Of a stretch of 64,000 nt of DNA, positions 30,777 through 39,676 are shown one piece after another. The position numbers and the translations under genes are program-made. The stretch is taken from NCBI GenBank assembly GCA_026003835.1, contig BPHZ01000001.1, positions 1,062,001-1,126,000 of the forward strand, written 5' to 3'. The DNA comes from Herpetosiphonaceae bacterium. GTDB lineage: Bacteria; Chloroflexota; Chloroflexia; Chloroflexales; Herpetosiphonaceae. The number at the start of each line of letters is the position of its first letter. The stretch's first letter is position 1. The notes under the pieces are model-generated. The model saw only the letters and a list, made by a program, of their open reading frames with translations. It had not been told where the DNA came from and did not search any database.

Positions 30777-32105
30777 ATGCGTGTGTACCATGATCTCGAT
30801 GAGGCGAGACGAACGCTGCTGCGGCGGCGTCCCCTGGATACGCTTGAGGTCACCCCGGCAGTGCAGGCGAGCCTGGATCGGCTTTTCGGCGCCGGCACAA
30901 CGCCGGCTCAGGCTGTCGAGCGGATCGTTGCCGATGTGCGCTCCGGTGGCGACCAGGCTCTGCGACGCTATAGTCGGCTGATTGACGGTGTTGAGTTGGA
31001 ACGGCTTGAGGTGACCGGAGCGGAGATTGCGGCGGCCTACGCTGCCCTTGATCCTGTCCTGGTCGAGGCGCTTAAGCTTGCGGCGGGTGAGATCGAGCGT
31101 TTCCATGGCAAGCAGGCACGCCAGAGCTGGATCGATTTTACCAGCGAGGGCGCGCTGGGCCAGATCGTCTTGCCGCTTGAGCGGGTAGGGCTCTATGCGC
31201 CGGGCGGCACGGCGCCACTCCCCTCGTCGCTGCTGATGGCGGCCATCCCAGCCCGTGTCGCCGGGGTCGCCGAGCCGATCTGCTGCTCGCCACCGCAGCG
31301 CGCTACCGGGCAGATCTCGCCGCTGGTGCTGGTTGCCGCCGATATTGCCGGGGTCTCGCGGGTGTTCAAGGTAGGCGGGGCTCAGGCGATTGCGGCGATG
31401 GCCTACGGCACCGAGAGCATCCCCAGGGTCGATAAGATCGCCGGGCCAGGCAATCTGTTTGTGGTCCTGGCGAAGCGTGCCGTCTACGGCGTTGTGGATA
31501 TCGAGTCGCTGCCGGGCCCGACTGAAACCCTGCTGATCGCCGACGCCCATGCTGATCCTGCCCTCTGTGCCGCCGATCTGCTGGCGCAGGCTGAGCACGA
31601 TGTGCTTGCGTCGGCGATCCTGATTACCGACTCAGTTGAGCTGGCACAGGCTGTGCAGGCTGAGGTCGGGCGACAGCTTGAAGAGCTGGATCGCGCGGAG
31701 ATTGCGGCGCAGGCGCTGGAGCGGAATGGCGGTATTGTGGTTGTGGCCCACCTGGACGATGCATTTACTCTGGCGAACGAGTATGGCCCCGAGCATCTGT
31801 GCCTGCTGTTGGCTGATCCCTGGGCGCATGTTGGGAAGGTTCGTAACGCCGGAGGCATATTTCTGGGCGAGCGCTCCTTTGAGGTCCTGGGCGACTACGT
31901 TGCCGGACCGTCGCATATTATGCCGACGGGCGGTACGGCGCGCTTCTCCTCGCCGGTCAACGTCGATCATTTTCGCAAGGTTATATCGCTGGTTGGCCTG
32001 AATGAGGCGGCGCTGCGGCGCCTTGGCCCTGCGGCGCAGCGCCTGGCCGAGGCGGAGGGCCTGACCGCCCATGCCGCTGCTGTTCGCCGCCGCCTGGAAG
32101 GATAA
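30777..32105 (+). CDS. hisD: Histidinol dehydrogenase
   Basis: HisD performs the last two NAD-dependent oxidations, histidinol to histidine. The 442-residue protein has the expected sequence: [67 protein letters not shown], the zinc-ligand region [12 protein letters not shown], and the catalytic [12 protein letters not shown] 30777 is preceded by AAAGGAG. It follows hisZ-hisG by about 0.9 kb, with only the reverse-strand methyltransferase between, and reads directly into the PhnP-like gene (6-bp gap). Confidence 0.97.
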   Translation: MRVYHDLDEARRTLLRRRPLDTLEVTPAVQASLDRLFGAGTTPAQAVERIVADVRSGGDQALRRYSRLIDGVELERLEVTGAEIAAAYAALDPVLVEALKLAAGEIERFHGKQARQSWIDFTSEGALGQIVLPLERVGLYAPGGTAPLPSSLLMAAIPARVAGVAEPICCSPPQRATGQISPLVLVAADIAGVSRVFKVGGAQAIAAMAYGTESIPRVDKIAGPGNLFVVLAKRAVYGVVDIESLPGPTETLLIADAHADPALCAADLLAQAEHDVLASAILITDSVELAQAVQAEVGRQLEELDRAEIAAQALERNGGIVVVAHLDDAFTLANEYGPEHLCLLLADPWAHVGKVRNAGGIFLGERSFEVLGDYVAGPSHIMPTGGTARFSSPVNVDHFRKVISLVGLNEAALRRLGPAAQRLAEAEGLTAHAAAVRRRLEG

Positions 32106-32111
32106 TCCGCC

Positions 32112-32870
32112 ATGCGACTGACGATCCTTGGCTCCGGCACATCGTTTGGTATCCCGGTTATCGGCTGCGAATGTGCCGTCTGTGCCTCCTCGGACCCGCG
32201 CAACCAGCGTACTCGTACGTCCGCCCTGGTTGAGGTCGACGGTGTGACTCTCCTGCTCGATGCCGGGCCTGATTTGCGCATCCAGGCGCTGCGGGCCGGG
32301 CTGCGCCGCCTGGATGCGGTGCTGCTGACCCATTCCCACGCCGATCACACCGGTGGGATCGATGATTTGCGCCCCTTCAATTATGTGCTGCGCCGCTCGC
32401 TCCCCATCTATGGCGATAGCCGGACCCTGGCCGATGTGCGCCAGCGCTTTGCATATGCTTTTGCGGAATCCTCGCCGGGCTCGTCGCGGCCGATGCTCGA
32501 TCTCCGCCCGTTCGATGGGCCGTTCGAGGTCGAGGGTGTCGGCGTGACGCCTCTGTCGTTGATGCATGGCAGCCTGCCAATCACCGGCTTCCGTATCGGC
32601 GATCTTGCCTACATCACAGATGCCAGCGAGATTCCCGCCGAGACGCGCCCTCTGCTGGAGGGATTAGATGTGCTGGTGCTCAACGCGCTCCGTTATGAGC
32701 CGCATCCAATGCATTTCTCCCTCCAGCAAGCTCTTGTCGAGATTGAGGCGCTCAAGCCGCGGCGTGCCTTCCTGACTCACCTGACCCATGCCTTCGACCA
32801 TGAGACGGTCGAGCGCAGCCTTCCGCCCCATGTTCATCTGGCATATGATGGGCTGGTTGTGGAGATGTAG
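32112..32870 (+). CDS. MBL-fold hydrolase, PhnP-like
   Basis: A 252-residue metallo-beta-lactamase-fold enzyme of the PhnP type. It starts LTILGSGTSFGIPVIGCECAVC, where the Cys pair is the PhnP structural zinc site, and has the metal motif LTHSHADHTGGID. Later ligands are in MHGSLPITGFRIGD, YITDAS and the final THLTHAFDH. PhnP hydrolyses cyclic phosphoribosyl phosphates in phosphonate use; no phosphonate genes are nearby, so the substrate here is open. It sits 6 bp after hisD and 3 bp before the glycosyltransferase, suggesting one transcript. Confidence 0.9.
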   Translation: MRLTILGSGTSFGIPVIGCECAVCASSDPRNQRTRTSALVEVDGVTLLLDAGPDLRIQALRAGLRRLDAVLLTHSHADHTGGIDDLRPFNYVLRRSLPIYGDSRTLADVRQRFAYAFAESSPGSSRPMLDLRPFDGPFEVEGVGVTPLSLMHGSLPITGFRIGDLAYITDASEIPAETRPLLEGLDVLVLNALRYEPHPMHFSLQQALVEIEALKPRRAFLTHLTHAFDHETVERSLPPHVHLAYDGLVVEM

Positions 32871-32873
32871 CTG

Positions 32874-33992
32874 GTGGACCGTCCTTTTGCCATCGATGCG
32901 CGCCTCAACGCCTACAGAGGTGGGGGTATTCCCGCCTACACCCAACGCCTGGTAGCGGCTCTTGCCGAGTGCGCACCGGGCCAGCATTTCCTGGTGCTGC
33001 AGCACCGCCGTGCGCAAGCGCCGCTGATCAGCGCGCCCAATGTTCGAGAAGTGCGGCTTTGGACCCCACCACACCATCGGTTTGAGCAGCTGGCCCTGCC
33101 GCTTGAGGTGTGGCGGCTGCGCCCAGCACTGCTCCACTCGCCTGACTTTATCCCACCGCTGCGTCGCCGCTGGCCTGCGGTGATTACCGTCCATGATCTT
33201 GCCTTCCTGCGCTACCCCGAGATTCTCGATACCGGGGCGCGCCGCTACTATGGGCAGATCCGTGCCGCTGTCGCCAGCGCCGATGCCATCGTTGCCGACT
33301 CCGAGTCGACGCGGTACGATCTCCAGGAGTTGCTTGGGGTGCCGCCGGAGCGAGTGACCGTGATCTACCCTGCCGGCTCTCCCGGCCTCCATCCGCTGAT
33401 GCTTGCCGAGGGTGAGCGGCGCGTAGTGGCAGGGACGCTGCTTGAGGCGAATCACTTTATCCTGTTTGTTAGCACTCTTGAGCCGCGTAAGAATGTTCCG
33501 ACGCTGCTGCGAGCGCTGCGCCTCTGCCTTGACCGTGAGCCCGGCGCAGGCTACAGACTTGTGTTAGCCGGCGCTCGCGGCTGGCTGGACGATCCAATCT
33601 TTGCGCTGGCGCGGGATTTGCGGCTGGGCGATTCGCTGGTTGTGCTGGGGACTGTAGATGATGACGAGCTGCGCTGGCTCTATAACGCTTGCCGCCTCTA
33701 CGTCAATGCATCGCTCTACGAGGGCTTTGGTCTGCCGGCGCTTGAGGCGCTCCAGTGCGGCGCCGCCAGCGCCGTCTCCAATGCCTCCAGTCTTCCTGAG
33801 GTTGTCGGCGATGCAGCGCTGGTGGTTCCGCCGCTCGACGTCGAGGCATGGGCTGGTGCTATCGCCCGGCTCTGGCACGATGAAATGCTCCGGGCGCAGC
33901 TACGTGAGCGGGCCCTGGCTCAGTCGGCGCGTTTCTCCTGGCGACGGGCTGCGGAAGAGATGCTTGCTGTCTATCGTTCAGTATTGACATAA
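32874..33992 (+). CDS. Glycosyltransferase family 4
   Basis: A GT-B glycosyltransferase of 372 residues. The N-terminal acceptor domain has FAIDARLNAYRGGGIPAYTQ. The C-terminal donor domain has FVSTLEPRKNVPTLLRAL, the hallmark EGFGLPALEALQCG (E-x7-E), and SSLPEVVGDAALVVPP. It transfers a sugar from a nucleotide-sugar donor, probably at the membrane face. Acceptor and sugar are unknown and no capsule cluster is present. The GTG start at 32874 directly follows the previous stop; the short gap implies translational coupling. Confidence 0.9.
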   Translation: MDRPFAIDARLNAYRGGGIPAYTQRLVAALAECAPGQHFLVLQHRRAQAPLISAPNVREVRLWTPPHHRFEQLALPLEVWRLRPALLHSPDFIPPLRRRWPAVITVHDLAFLRYPEILDTGARRYYGQIRAAVASADAIVADSESTRYDLQELLGVPPERVTVIYPAGSPGLHPLMLAEGERRVVAGTLLEANHFILFVSTLEPRKNVPTLLRALRLCLDREPGAGYRLVLAGARGWLDDPIFALARDLRLGDSLVVLGTVDDDELRWLYNACRLYVNASLYEGFGLPALEALQCGAASAVSNASSLPEVVGDAALVVPPLDVEAWAGAIARLWHDEMLRAQLRERALAQSARFSWRRAAEEMLAVYRSVLT

Positions 33993-34079
33993 TAATCTGC
34001 AGCGGGAATGCAATCCAGAAGGTACCCGTATTTCGACCAGGACGAGTAGGACATCGATCGATTGTGAAGGAGTAGAAAT

Positions 34080-34676
34080 ATGTCCGATCGGCTGCTTTAC
34101 CTGATCCGCCATGCCCCTGTGACGCTCCTCCCGGATCGGCCGGCGCCTGAGTGGCCGCTGACCGGTGAGGGACGGGCGTTGGCGGAGCGCCTGGCTGAGG
34201 CGCCGGTCTGGCGCAATCTGGAGCTGGTCGCGTCAAGCCCGGAGGCAAAAGCCTTGAACACCGCTGAACCCATCGCGGCAGCCGCCGGCCTTACCGTTCG
34301 GATTGAGGAGGAGCTGCGTGAGGTGCGGCGCGAGGGTACGCCGGTCGTGGGCTGGGAGGCATATAAAGCCATGGTCGCAGCATTCTTTGCCTCACCCGGC
34401 CAGTCTGTTCATGGCTGGGAGCCGGGCGGCGTGGCCCGGCAGCGCATCGTCAGCTGCATTAACCGTTTGCTGGCGGAAACTCAGGGTTCGCTGGCGCTCG
34501 TCTCCCACGGCCTGATCCTCAGCCTCTATCTGGCTTCGCTGACAGGGCTGGATATACCCAATCTGGAGGAGTGGGCCGCGATTCCGCTCCCTGCAGTGGC
34601 GATTGTCGATCCGAGCGTCGGGCGAGTCGTTGCGCCCTTTGTCTCGGTAGAGGGCTTTCTGGAAGGATTTCGATGA
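34080..34676 (+). CDS. Histidine phosphatase (phosphoglycerate-mutase-like)
   Basis: 198 residues. The catalytic motif is LYLIRHAPVTLL, with the phosphorylated His in RHA rather than RHG. Other phosphate-pocket residues are in ASSPEAKALNTAEPI and the second His in LALVSHGLILSLYL. Families with this fold include phosphoglycerate mutases, cobalamin and sugar-phosphate phosphatases; the substrate cannot be assigned. ATG 34080 has the RBS GAAGGAG. The end overlaps the next gene by ATGA (34673-34676). Confidence 0.88.
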   Translation: MSDRLLYLIRHAPVTLLPDRPAPEWPLTGEGRALAERLAEAPVWRNLELVASSPEAKALNTAEPIAAAAGLTVRIEEELREVRREGTPVVGWEAYKAMVAAFFASPGQSVHGWEPGGVARQRIVSCINRLLAETQGSLALVSHGLILSLYLASLTGLDIPNLEEWAAIPLPAVAIVDPSVGRVVAPFVSVEGFLEGFR

Positions 34677-35476
34677 GCGAGAGCACTGCTGAATCGATTC
34701 GTCTTCCCTCTGGGATTGTTGTCGTTCTGTTCGAGCCTCAGGATGTGGTGAACATTGCCGGAACGATTCGGGCGATGAAGAATATGGGGTTGCGGCGGCT
34801 GCGCCTCGTATCGCCCGCCGAGTTCGATCCCTATTCAATCGAAGGTGTTGCCCATCGAACCGCGGATATGATCGCCGCAACAGAGATCTACGATCATCTG
34901 GATGCTGCCCTTGCCGACGCAACCTACGTTGTCGGCACATCTGCCCGCCCGCGTGGCGCCAGACAAATGCTTGCCAGGCCGCGCGAGCTTGCCCCGGAGT
35001 TGCTGGCGCGAGCCGAAGAGGGCACCGTTGCGCTGTTATTCGGGCGCGAGGATAACGGTCTGCCGAACTGGGCCCTGGATCGCTGCCACCGGATAGTGAG
35101 CATTCCCAGCGATCCGGCCTATCCCTCGCTTAATCTGGCGCAGTCGGTGCTGCTGCTTGCCTACGAGGTACGAATGGCAGCTGGAGCCGAAAGACAGCCT
35201 TTCCCTCTGCCGCGCAAAGCGGCGCCGCCGGCTACAGCAGAGCAGCTCGAAGAGCTATTCGGTGCGATCGAGCGAGCGCTGTGGGCCGTGGGGTTTTTCA
35301 AAGCTCACCTCGCTGAAGGGATGTTGCGCACGCTTCGCAGCCTGGTACACCGGGCGGACCCGGATCGGCGTGAGGCGGCGCTCCTCAAAGCGATGTGTAT
35401 GGAGACGATTAATGTTCTGGAGCATCAGGATGTGATGTCGGGGCATACACCTGCTGGGCCGGCATCGAATCCGTAA
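34673..35476 (+). CDS. SpoU/TrmH-type RNA methyltransferase, TrmJ-like
   Basis: A 267-residue SPOUT methyltransferase. It has FEPQDVVNIAGTIRAMKNMG (motif 1), LLFGREDNGLPNWALDRC (motif 2) and SIPSDPAYPSLNLAQSVLLL (motif 3), which together make the knotted SAM site. The C-terminal ~80-residue helical tail (EQLEELFGAIERALW, GMLRTLRSLVHRADPDRREA) is typical of TrmJ, which 2'-O-methylates tRNA position 32. Residue-level tRNA specificity is inference. ATG 34673 is coupled to the phosphatase gene. Its last 68 bp overlap the convergent small gene at 35409-35702. Confidence 0.9.
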   Translation: MSESTAESIRLPSGIVVVLFEPQDVVNIAGTIRAMKNMGLRRLRLVSPAEFDPYSIEGVAHRTADMIAATEIYDHLDAALADATYVVGTSARPRGARQMLARPRELAPELLARAEEGTVALLFGREDNGLPNWALDRCHRIVSIPSDPAYPSLNLAQSVLLLAYEVRMAAGAERQPFPLPRKAAPPATAEQLEELFGAIERALWAVGFFKAHLAEGMLRTLRSLVHRADPDRREAALLKAMCMETINVLEHQDVMSGHTPAGPASNP

Positions 35477-35702
35477 AGGGTGGATCTGCAGGTACATCGG
35501 TCGAATCTGTATGCAGAAGGGCTGTGCTGCCCATCTCTGTTCGTAGGAATTCCGACATGGCTTCAAGGGTAGGGAAGCCATACTGCTTACCTGTCTGAGG
35601 ATCTTTCAGACAAAACCGCCATACCGGCTGCTCCGTGTCCCTCCCGCGAACCTCCCAGCAGCGCAAGAGGTAGATCTGATATCGATCCGCTTTATCGGCC
35701 AT
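35409..35702 (-). CDS. Small hypothetical protein
   Basis: I do not recognise this 97-residue protein. The first 60 residues look folded (YQIYLLRCWEVRGRD...PVWRFCLKDPQTGKQYGFPT LEA), followed by a Pro/Thr/Asp-rich tail. The segment VWRFCLKDPQTGKQYGF suggests a small beta-sheet domain. ATG 35702 has GGGGGA upstream, which supports translation. Its 3' end lies antisense to the last 68 bp of the TrmJ-like gene. Confidence 0.6.
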   Translation of the reverse strand: MADKADRYQIYLLRCWEVRGRDTEQPVWRFCLKDPQTGKQYGFPTLEAMSEFLRTEMGSTALLHTDSTDVPADPPFTDSMPAQQVYAPTSHPDAPEH

Positions 35703-35819
35703 ATATCCCCCTGGGGTTCGGTGGTGTTCGTTCGTGAAACAATGATACTACTATACCAGTGAATCGTTAAGAGATCGTAAATCTCAGCATCCGGCGCCTG
35801 TACGCATGGCCGGCCCTTT

Positions 35820-35828
35820 TGGTACAAT
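35820..35828 (+). promoter_or_regulatory. Extended -10 promoter for the MoaD/ThiS-like gene
   Basis: TGgTACAAT, -10 at 35823-35828, about 93 bp upstream of ATG 35921. A GC-rich leader with GGGAGGGG as RBS follows. Confidence 0.45.
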
Positions 35829-35920
35829 AGACGAGAGTGGTCGCTTTCGCTCATCAAGGGAGGGGGAGTACCTGGAGTAGCATCCCCTCCTCTGATGCTC
35901 CGATCAGCTCGGGAGGGGTT

Positions 35921-36148
35921 ATGATGGCAATTCGCGTGAAGTTTGTGGGAGAGCGGCGCCAGCCGCCGCCCAGCCATGAAATGATGGTTTCGCTGCCGAA
36001 GGGCGCTACGGTTGCCGATCTTCTGGCGATGCTGCAGATCATGAAATCTGAAGAGTTGATTATCTCGCGCAACAGCGAGGTTATCAACCCATCAGTAACC
36101 CTCTATGACGGCGATAGCGTTCTCATCTATTCATTGCAGCGCGGTTGA
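35921..36148 (+). CDS. MoaD/ThiS-like beta-grasp protein lacking C-terminal Gly-Gly
   Basis: A 75-residue ubiquitin-like protein. The central SLPKGATVADLLAML and final LYDGDSVLIYSLQRG fit the MoaD/ThiS sulfur-carrier fold (DGDxVxI near the end). True carriers end in Gly-Gly, which is thiocarboxylated; this one ends Arg-Gly, so it may not carry sulfur or may be a regulator. ATG 35921 follows GGGAGGGGTT. It converges on cysK about 130 bp away, and CysO-type carriers feed cysteine synthases in some bacteria, but the missing Gly-Gly weakens that link. Confidence 0.7.
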   Translation: MMAIRVKFVGERRQPPPSHEMMVSLPKGATVADLLAMLQIMKSEELIISRNSEVINPSVTLYDGDSVLIYSLQRG

Positions 36149-36280
36149 GGACAGGAGCGTGTATTGTTTGTCGAGAAAAACGGGCAGGCCGGTGAAGGAT
36201 GAACGGTGAATGACACAACAGCGGCCATCACGATAAGCGCGATGACCGCCTGTTTGAACCGGTGCCCGGCATACTGGCTC

Positions 36281-37207
36281 CTATTCTTCAAAGAGCGGAG
36301 TGCTCAGATAACGCTCGCCGTAGCTGGGTGCAATGAAAACGATCATCTTGCCTTCGTTCTCGGGGCGCTGAGCTACTTGCAGCGCGGCATACGCCGCGGC
36401 GCCTGAGCTGATCCCGACCAGCAATCCCTCCTCGCGGCTCAGCAGGCGCGCTGTTTCAAAGGCCTGCTCGTTCGTGACGCGGATGACCTCATCCATGCAC
36501 TCTGTGTTGAGTACCGGGGGGATGAAGCCGGCGCCGATACCTTGAATCCTGTGCGGCCCCGGCTGCCCGCCTGAGAGCACTGGAGAATCTGCCGGCTCAA
36601 CGGCGATGGACTTGAACGAGGGTTTGCGCTTCTTGATCACCTCCGTCACGCCGGTGATCGTGCCGCCGGTGCCGACTCCGGCTACCAGAAGATCGATGTT
36701 GCCGTCGGTGTCCTGCCAGATTTCCTCGGCAGTCGTGCGGCGGTGGACCTCCGGGTTGGCGGGGTTCTTGAATTGCTGCGGCATAAAGCCGTTGGGAGTC
36801 TCGGCAAGAATCTCCTCTGCGCGCCGGATCGCGCCGCCCATGCCCTCGCTGCCGGGAGTGAGAACGACTTCCGCGCCGTAACCACGCAGGAGCTTGCGCC
36901 GCTCTATGCTCATGGTTTCCGGCATCGTGAGAACGACCCGGTAGCCTTTGGCTGCGGCCACAAAGGCCAGAGCGATGCCGGTGTTGCCGCTGGTCGGCTC
37001 GATGATGGTCGTCTCACCGGGCCTGATCCTGCCCTCACGCTCCGCTGCCTCGATCATCGCCCATCCGATGCGATCCTTCACGCTGCCTGCGGGATTGAAG
37101 AACTCTAGCTTTGCCAACACATCGGCCTTACTCTTGTTGAGCCGCTGAAGCCGGACGAGAGGCGTATTGCCGATGAGTTCGATGATACTGTTGTAGATGC
37201 GAGCCAT
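36281..37207 (-). CDS. cysK: Cysteine synthase A
   Basis: O-acetylserine sulfhydrylase makes cysteine from O-acetylserine and sulfide using PLP. The 308-residue protein has the PLP lysine (Lys44) in [11 protein letters not shown], the substrate loop [15 protein letters not shown], the phosphate-binding [18 protein letters not shown], and [15 protein letters not shown] 37207 has an AAAGGAG RBS and an extended -10 promoter just upstream. It is divergent from the CBS-domain gene. Cystathionine beta-synthase is unlikely because the protein is short and starts [17 protein letters not shown]. Confidence 0.96.
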   Translation of the reverse strand: MARIYNSIIELIGNTPLVRLQRLNKSKADVLAKLEFFNPAGSVKDRIGWAMIEAAEREGRIRPGETTIIEPTSGNTGIALAFVAAAKGYRVVLTMPETMSIERRKLLRGYGAEVVLTPGSEGMGGAIRRAEEILAETPNGFMPQQFKNPANPEVHRRTTAEEIWQDTDGNIDLLVAGVGTGGTITGVTEVIKKRKPSFKSIAVEPADSPVLSGGQPGPHRIQGIGAGFIPPVLNTECMDEVIRVTNEQAFETARLLSREEGLLVGISSGAAAYAALQVAQRPENEGKMIVFIAPSYGERYLSTPLFEE

Positions 37208-37240
37208 GCATTTCTCCTTTGCTAAGTTTGTTGTCTAACT

Positions 37241-37249
37241 ATTGTAGCA
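37241..37249 (-). promoter_or_regulatory. Extended -10 promoter for cysK
   Basis: Minus strand TGcTACAAT, -10 at 37241-37246, about 34 bp before the ATG. Confidence 0.5.
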
Positions 37250-37268
37250 TACCATATGACGCAGTGCG

Positions 37269-37297
37269 TTGACAGAGATCCGCGCCCGGCGTAGAAT
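37269..37297 (+). promoter_or_regulatory. Near-consensus promoter for the CBS-domain gene
   Basis: TTGACA (37269-37274), 17-bp spacer, TAGAAT (37292-37297). This is the best housekeeping-sigma promoter in the window, 57 bp before ATG 37354. Confidence 0.75.
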
Positions 37298-37353
37298 AGG
37301 TGGCATACCGGCGCCTAGCGGACCTCGCTGGATCACGAGGAGAATGGGCTGCT

Positions 37354-37755
37354 ATGACAGGACGAGTGAGCGATGTGATGCACCATGGCGTGATTACCTG
37401 TGATGAGAAGACACCGCTCCATGAAGTTGCCCGGCGCATGACCGACAACGATATCAGCGCGCTGGTGGTCGTCGATCAGCAGGGCGCGCTGGTCGGCATT
37501 ATCTCGCGTACGGATCTGGTCAAGGCCAGAGTCTATGAGCAGTACTGGCGAGCGTGGCGGAATCTGACGGCGGGCCATATTATGACCCGCGATGTTGTGA
37601 CCGTTCGCGCTTCCGAGTCTATTGAGACTGCGGGCCGCCTGCTGATGGAGCGCCATATCCACCGCCTTGTTGTTGTCGAAGAGCGTGAGGGCCGCCTCTG
37701 TCCCGTCGGTATTCTCTCCATCAGCGATATCGTGCGCAATCTCGCGCAGTCCTAG
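37354..37755 (+). CDS. Two-CBS-domain protein
   Basis: A 133-residue stand-alone CBS pair. The first domain has VSDVMHHGVITCDEKTPLHE and ALVGIISRTDLVKARV; the second has HIMTRDVVTVRASESIETAG and VGILSISDIVRNL. Such pairs bind AMP, ATP or SAM and act as energy or metabolite sensors. ATG 37354 is chosen over the upstream GTG because GAGGAG precedes it and the promoter at 37269 would begin transcription after the longer start. No enzyme domain is attached, so the target is unknown. Confidence 0.88.
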   Translation: MTGRVSDVMHHGVITCDEKTPLHEVARRMTDNDISALVVVDQQGALVGIISRTDLVKARVYEQYWRAWRNLTAGHIMTRDVVTVRASESIETAGRLLMERHIHRLVVVEEREGRLCPVGILSISDIVRNLAQS

Positions 37756-37767
37756 CCCCTTTTCTTA

Positions 37768-39576
37768 CTATTCCGGCCAGAGGAGCCGGGCAAGTACAAC
37801 GACCACCACGCCGACGATGACGGTCAGCGGTGTACCGACCTTGACGAAATCCATAAACTGGTAGCGGCCTGGACCATAGACGAGCAGGTTGCCGTGATGG
37901 CCGATCGGTGTCAGGAATGAGGCTACTGCGGCCATCGCCACCGTTACGACGAATGGCTCGGGCGGCTGCCCCAGCGCTGTTGCCAGCACGGCTGCGACAG
38001 GCGCGAACAGCGCTGTGGTCGCTGCATCAGACATCAGCTGCGTCAGGACTGCAACGATAGCGAAGATCGCAAGCAGAACCAGGGTAGGGTTCAGATTGCC
38101 GACCGCCTGCTCCAACCAGCTCGCCAGCAGATCTGCAGTGCCTGTCTTTTGCATTGCCGCTCCCAGTGGAATTGCGCCGGCGATAAAAACGTAGATGCGT
38201 GCATCGATTGCTCGGTAAGCCTGGCGCGGGGTTATACAGCCGCTGAGCACCATGGCCAGGGCGCCCGCCAGTACCGCTATCTCGATGCTCAACAGATTGA
38301 AAGCAGCTGCGGCAACTGTCGCCGCCATAATCAGCATAGCAAGCGGCGCCTTCCGCCGCAGCCGTGGCTCGCCATGAAAGGGAACGATGATCAAGAAGGC
38401 GGGGTTGTTGCCGATTCGAGCCAGCGCGTCTTCGCTCCCATGCAACACAAGGATATCGCCCTCGCGCAGCTTGATCCGCGCCAGCTCTTGTTGGACCCAT
38501 CCTGAGCGCCGCCAGAGGCCCACGACAACGGCGCCGTAGCGCTCCCGGAAATCCACCTCGCTGAGTGTCATCCCGATCAGCTCCGAGCGTGGCGCGACGA
38601 TCGCCTGGACCAGCATATCGCTAAGATGTTCCGTCTCACCATTGCTCGGCTCGTTCCTTTCGTCGTACTGAACGATTGGGTGGATCTCGATCCCCGGCTC
38701 GTCTCTAATGGCGACCATCTCCTCGGGCGTTGTGCGTATCAGCAGCACGTCGCCTTCGCGTACGCGGCGCTCTCTAAAAGGGCGGCGCAGTCGCCGCCCG
38801 CCGCGTACCCAGCCGCCGATGCGGAACTGATAGCGGGTATCGGCGTGGAGTTCATCGACAGTCTTGCCGATGAAGGGCGAGTCCGGGAGAATGACTAGTT
38901 CAGTAAAATACTCGTCGAGCCTAAATCTGCTCACCACCGCTCCGCCCCGCTCGTGGCTGGGCAGCAAGAAGCGGCCTGCCAGCAGCATAAAGACGGTTCC
39001 TACGGCCGAGAGCGCCAGACCGATCGGCGCAATTGAGAAAATGCCCAGACCTGGCCTGCCGACCTGGAGTAGAACGCCGCTTGCGATGATAAACGCCGGC
39101 GCTCCGATGATCGTGATTGTCGTCCCTAGTGAAGCCGCAAATGCCAGTGGGATCAGCAGCTTTGAGGGGGGAATACTGCGCTCGCGGGCGATCTCCAGGG
39201 TGACAGGCAGCATCACTGCGGTCATTGTCAGGTGGTGGGTGAAAGCGGAGAGCAGCGCTACGGAGGGCATAATGACGGCCAGCGCTCTGTTGTAGCTCCT
39301 GCCCGCGAGACGCCCAATCCAGTGGCTGATGCTATCTGAGAGGCCCGTGTAATCGATGCCGGCGCTGAGCACAAAGATCGCCGCGACGATGATTGCCGGC
39401 TCGCTGCTGAACCCCGACAACGCCTCAGCCGGCTCAAGAATACCGGTCAGAGCCAGGGCGAGGACGATCAACACCGCAACGATATCGTTGCGCAGACGTT
39501 CTGTCAGCAAGAGGATGAAGGCCGCAATCAGAATAACAAAAAAACTAATCTGTTGTGTGTCAAGCTCTGCGGGCAA
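37768..39576 (-). CDS. SLC13-family permease with two RCK_C (TrkA-C) domains
   Basis: About 602 residues. The N-terminal membrane half (AFILLLTERLRNDIVAVLIV, HHLTMTAVMLPVTLEIARE) and C-terminal half (LMSDAATTALFAPVAAVLA, FLTPIGHHGNLLVYGPG) belong to the SLC13/DASS anion transporter fold. Between them lie two RCK_C domains (FTELVILPDSPFIGKTVDEL, IVAPRSELIGMTLSEV), probably ligand-sensing. Sulfate or dicarboxylate uptake is the family's usual role. TTG 39576 is preferred because GAGAGGAG lies eight bases upstream; the open frame extends 15 codons more. It is separate from plsY by 100 bp. Confidence 0.88.
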   Translation of the reverse strand: MPAELDTQQISFFVILIAAFILLLTERLRNDIVAVLIVLALALTGILEPAEALSGFSSEPAIIVAAIFVLSAGIDYTGLSDSISHWIGRLAGRSYNRALAVIMPSVALLSAFTHHLTMTAVMLPVTLEIARERSIPPSKLLIPLAFAASLGTTITIIGAPAFIIASGVLLQVGRPGLGIFSIAPIGLALSAVGTVFMLLAGRFLLPSHERGGAVVSRFRLDEYFTELVILPDSPFIGKTVDELHADTRYQFRIGGWVRGGRRLRRPFRERRVREGDVLLIRTTPEEMVAIRDEPGIEIHPIVQYDERNEPSNGETEHLSDMLVQAIVAPRSELIGMTLSEVDFRERYGAVVVGLWRRSGWVQQELARIKLREGDILVLHGSEDALARIGNNPAFLIIVPFHGEPRLRRKAPLAMLIMAATVAAAAFNLLSIEIAVLAGALAMVLSGCITPRQAYRAIDARIYVFIAGAIPLGAAMQKTGTADLLASWLEQAVGNLNPTLVLLAIFAIVAVLTQLMSDAATTALFAPVAAVLATALGQPPEPFVVTVAMAAVASFLTPIGHHGNLLVYGPGRYQFMDFVKVGTPLTVIVGVVVVVLARLLWPE

Positions 39577-39676
39577 CTCTGCTGCTCCTCTCTGCCAAAC
39601 GACCCGTAGCCGGACCACCACAGTTTAACCAGGCGCAGCAGGAGAGCAAAGTCTATGCCAGAGGGACGCTGGCGGG

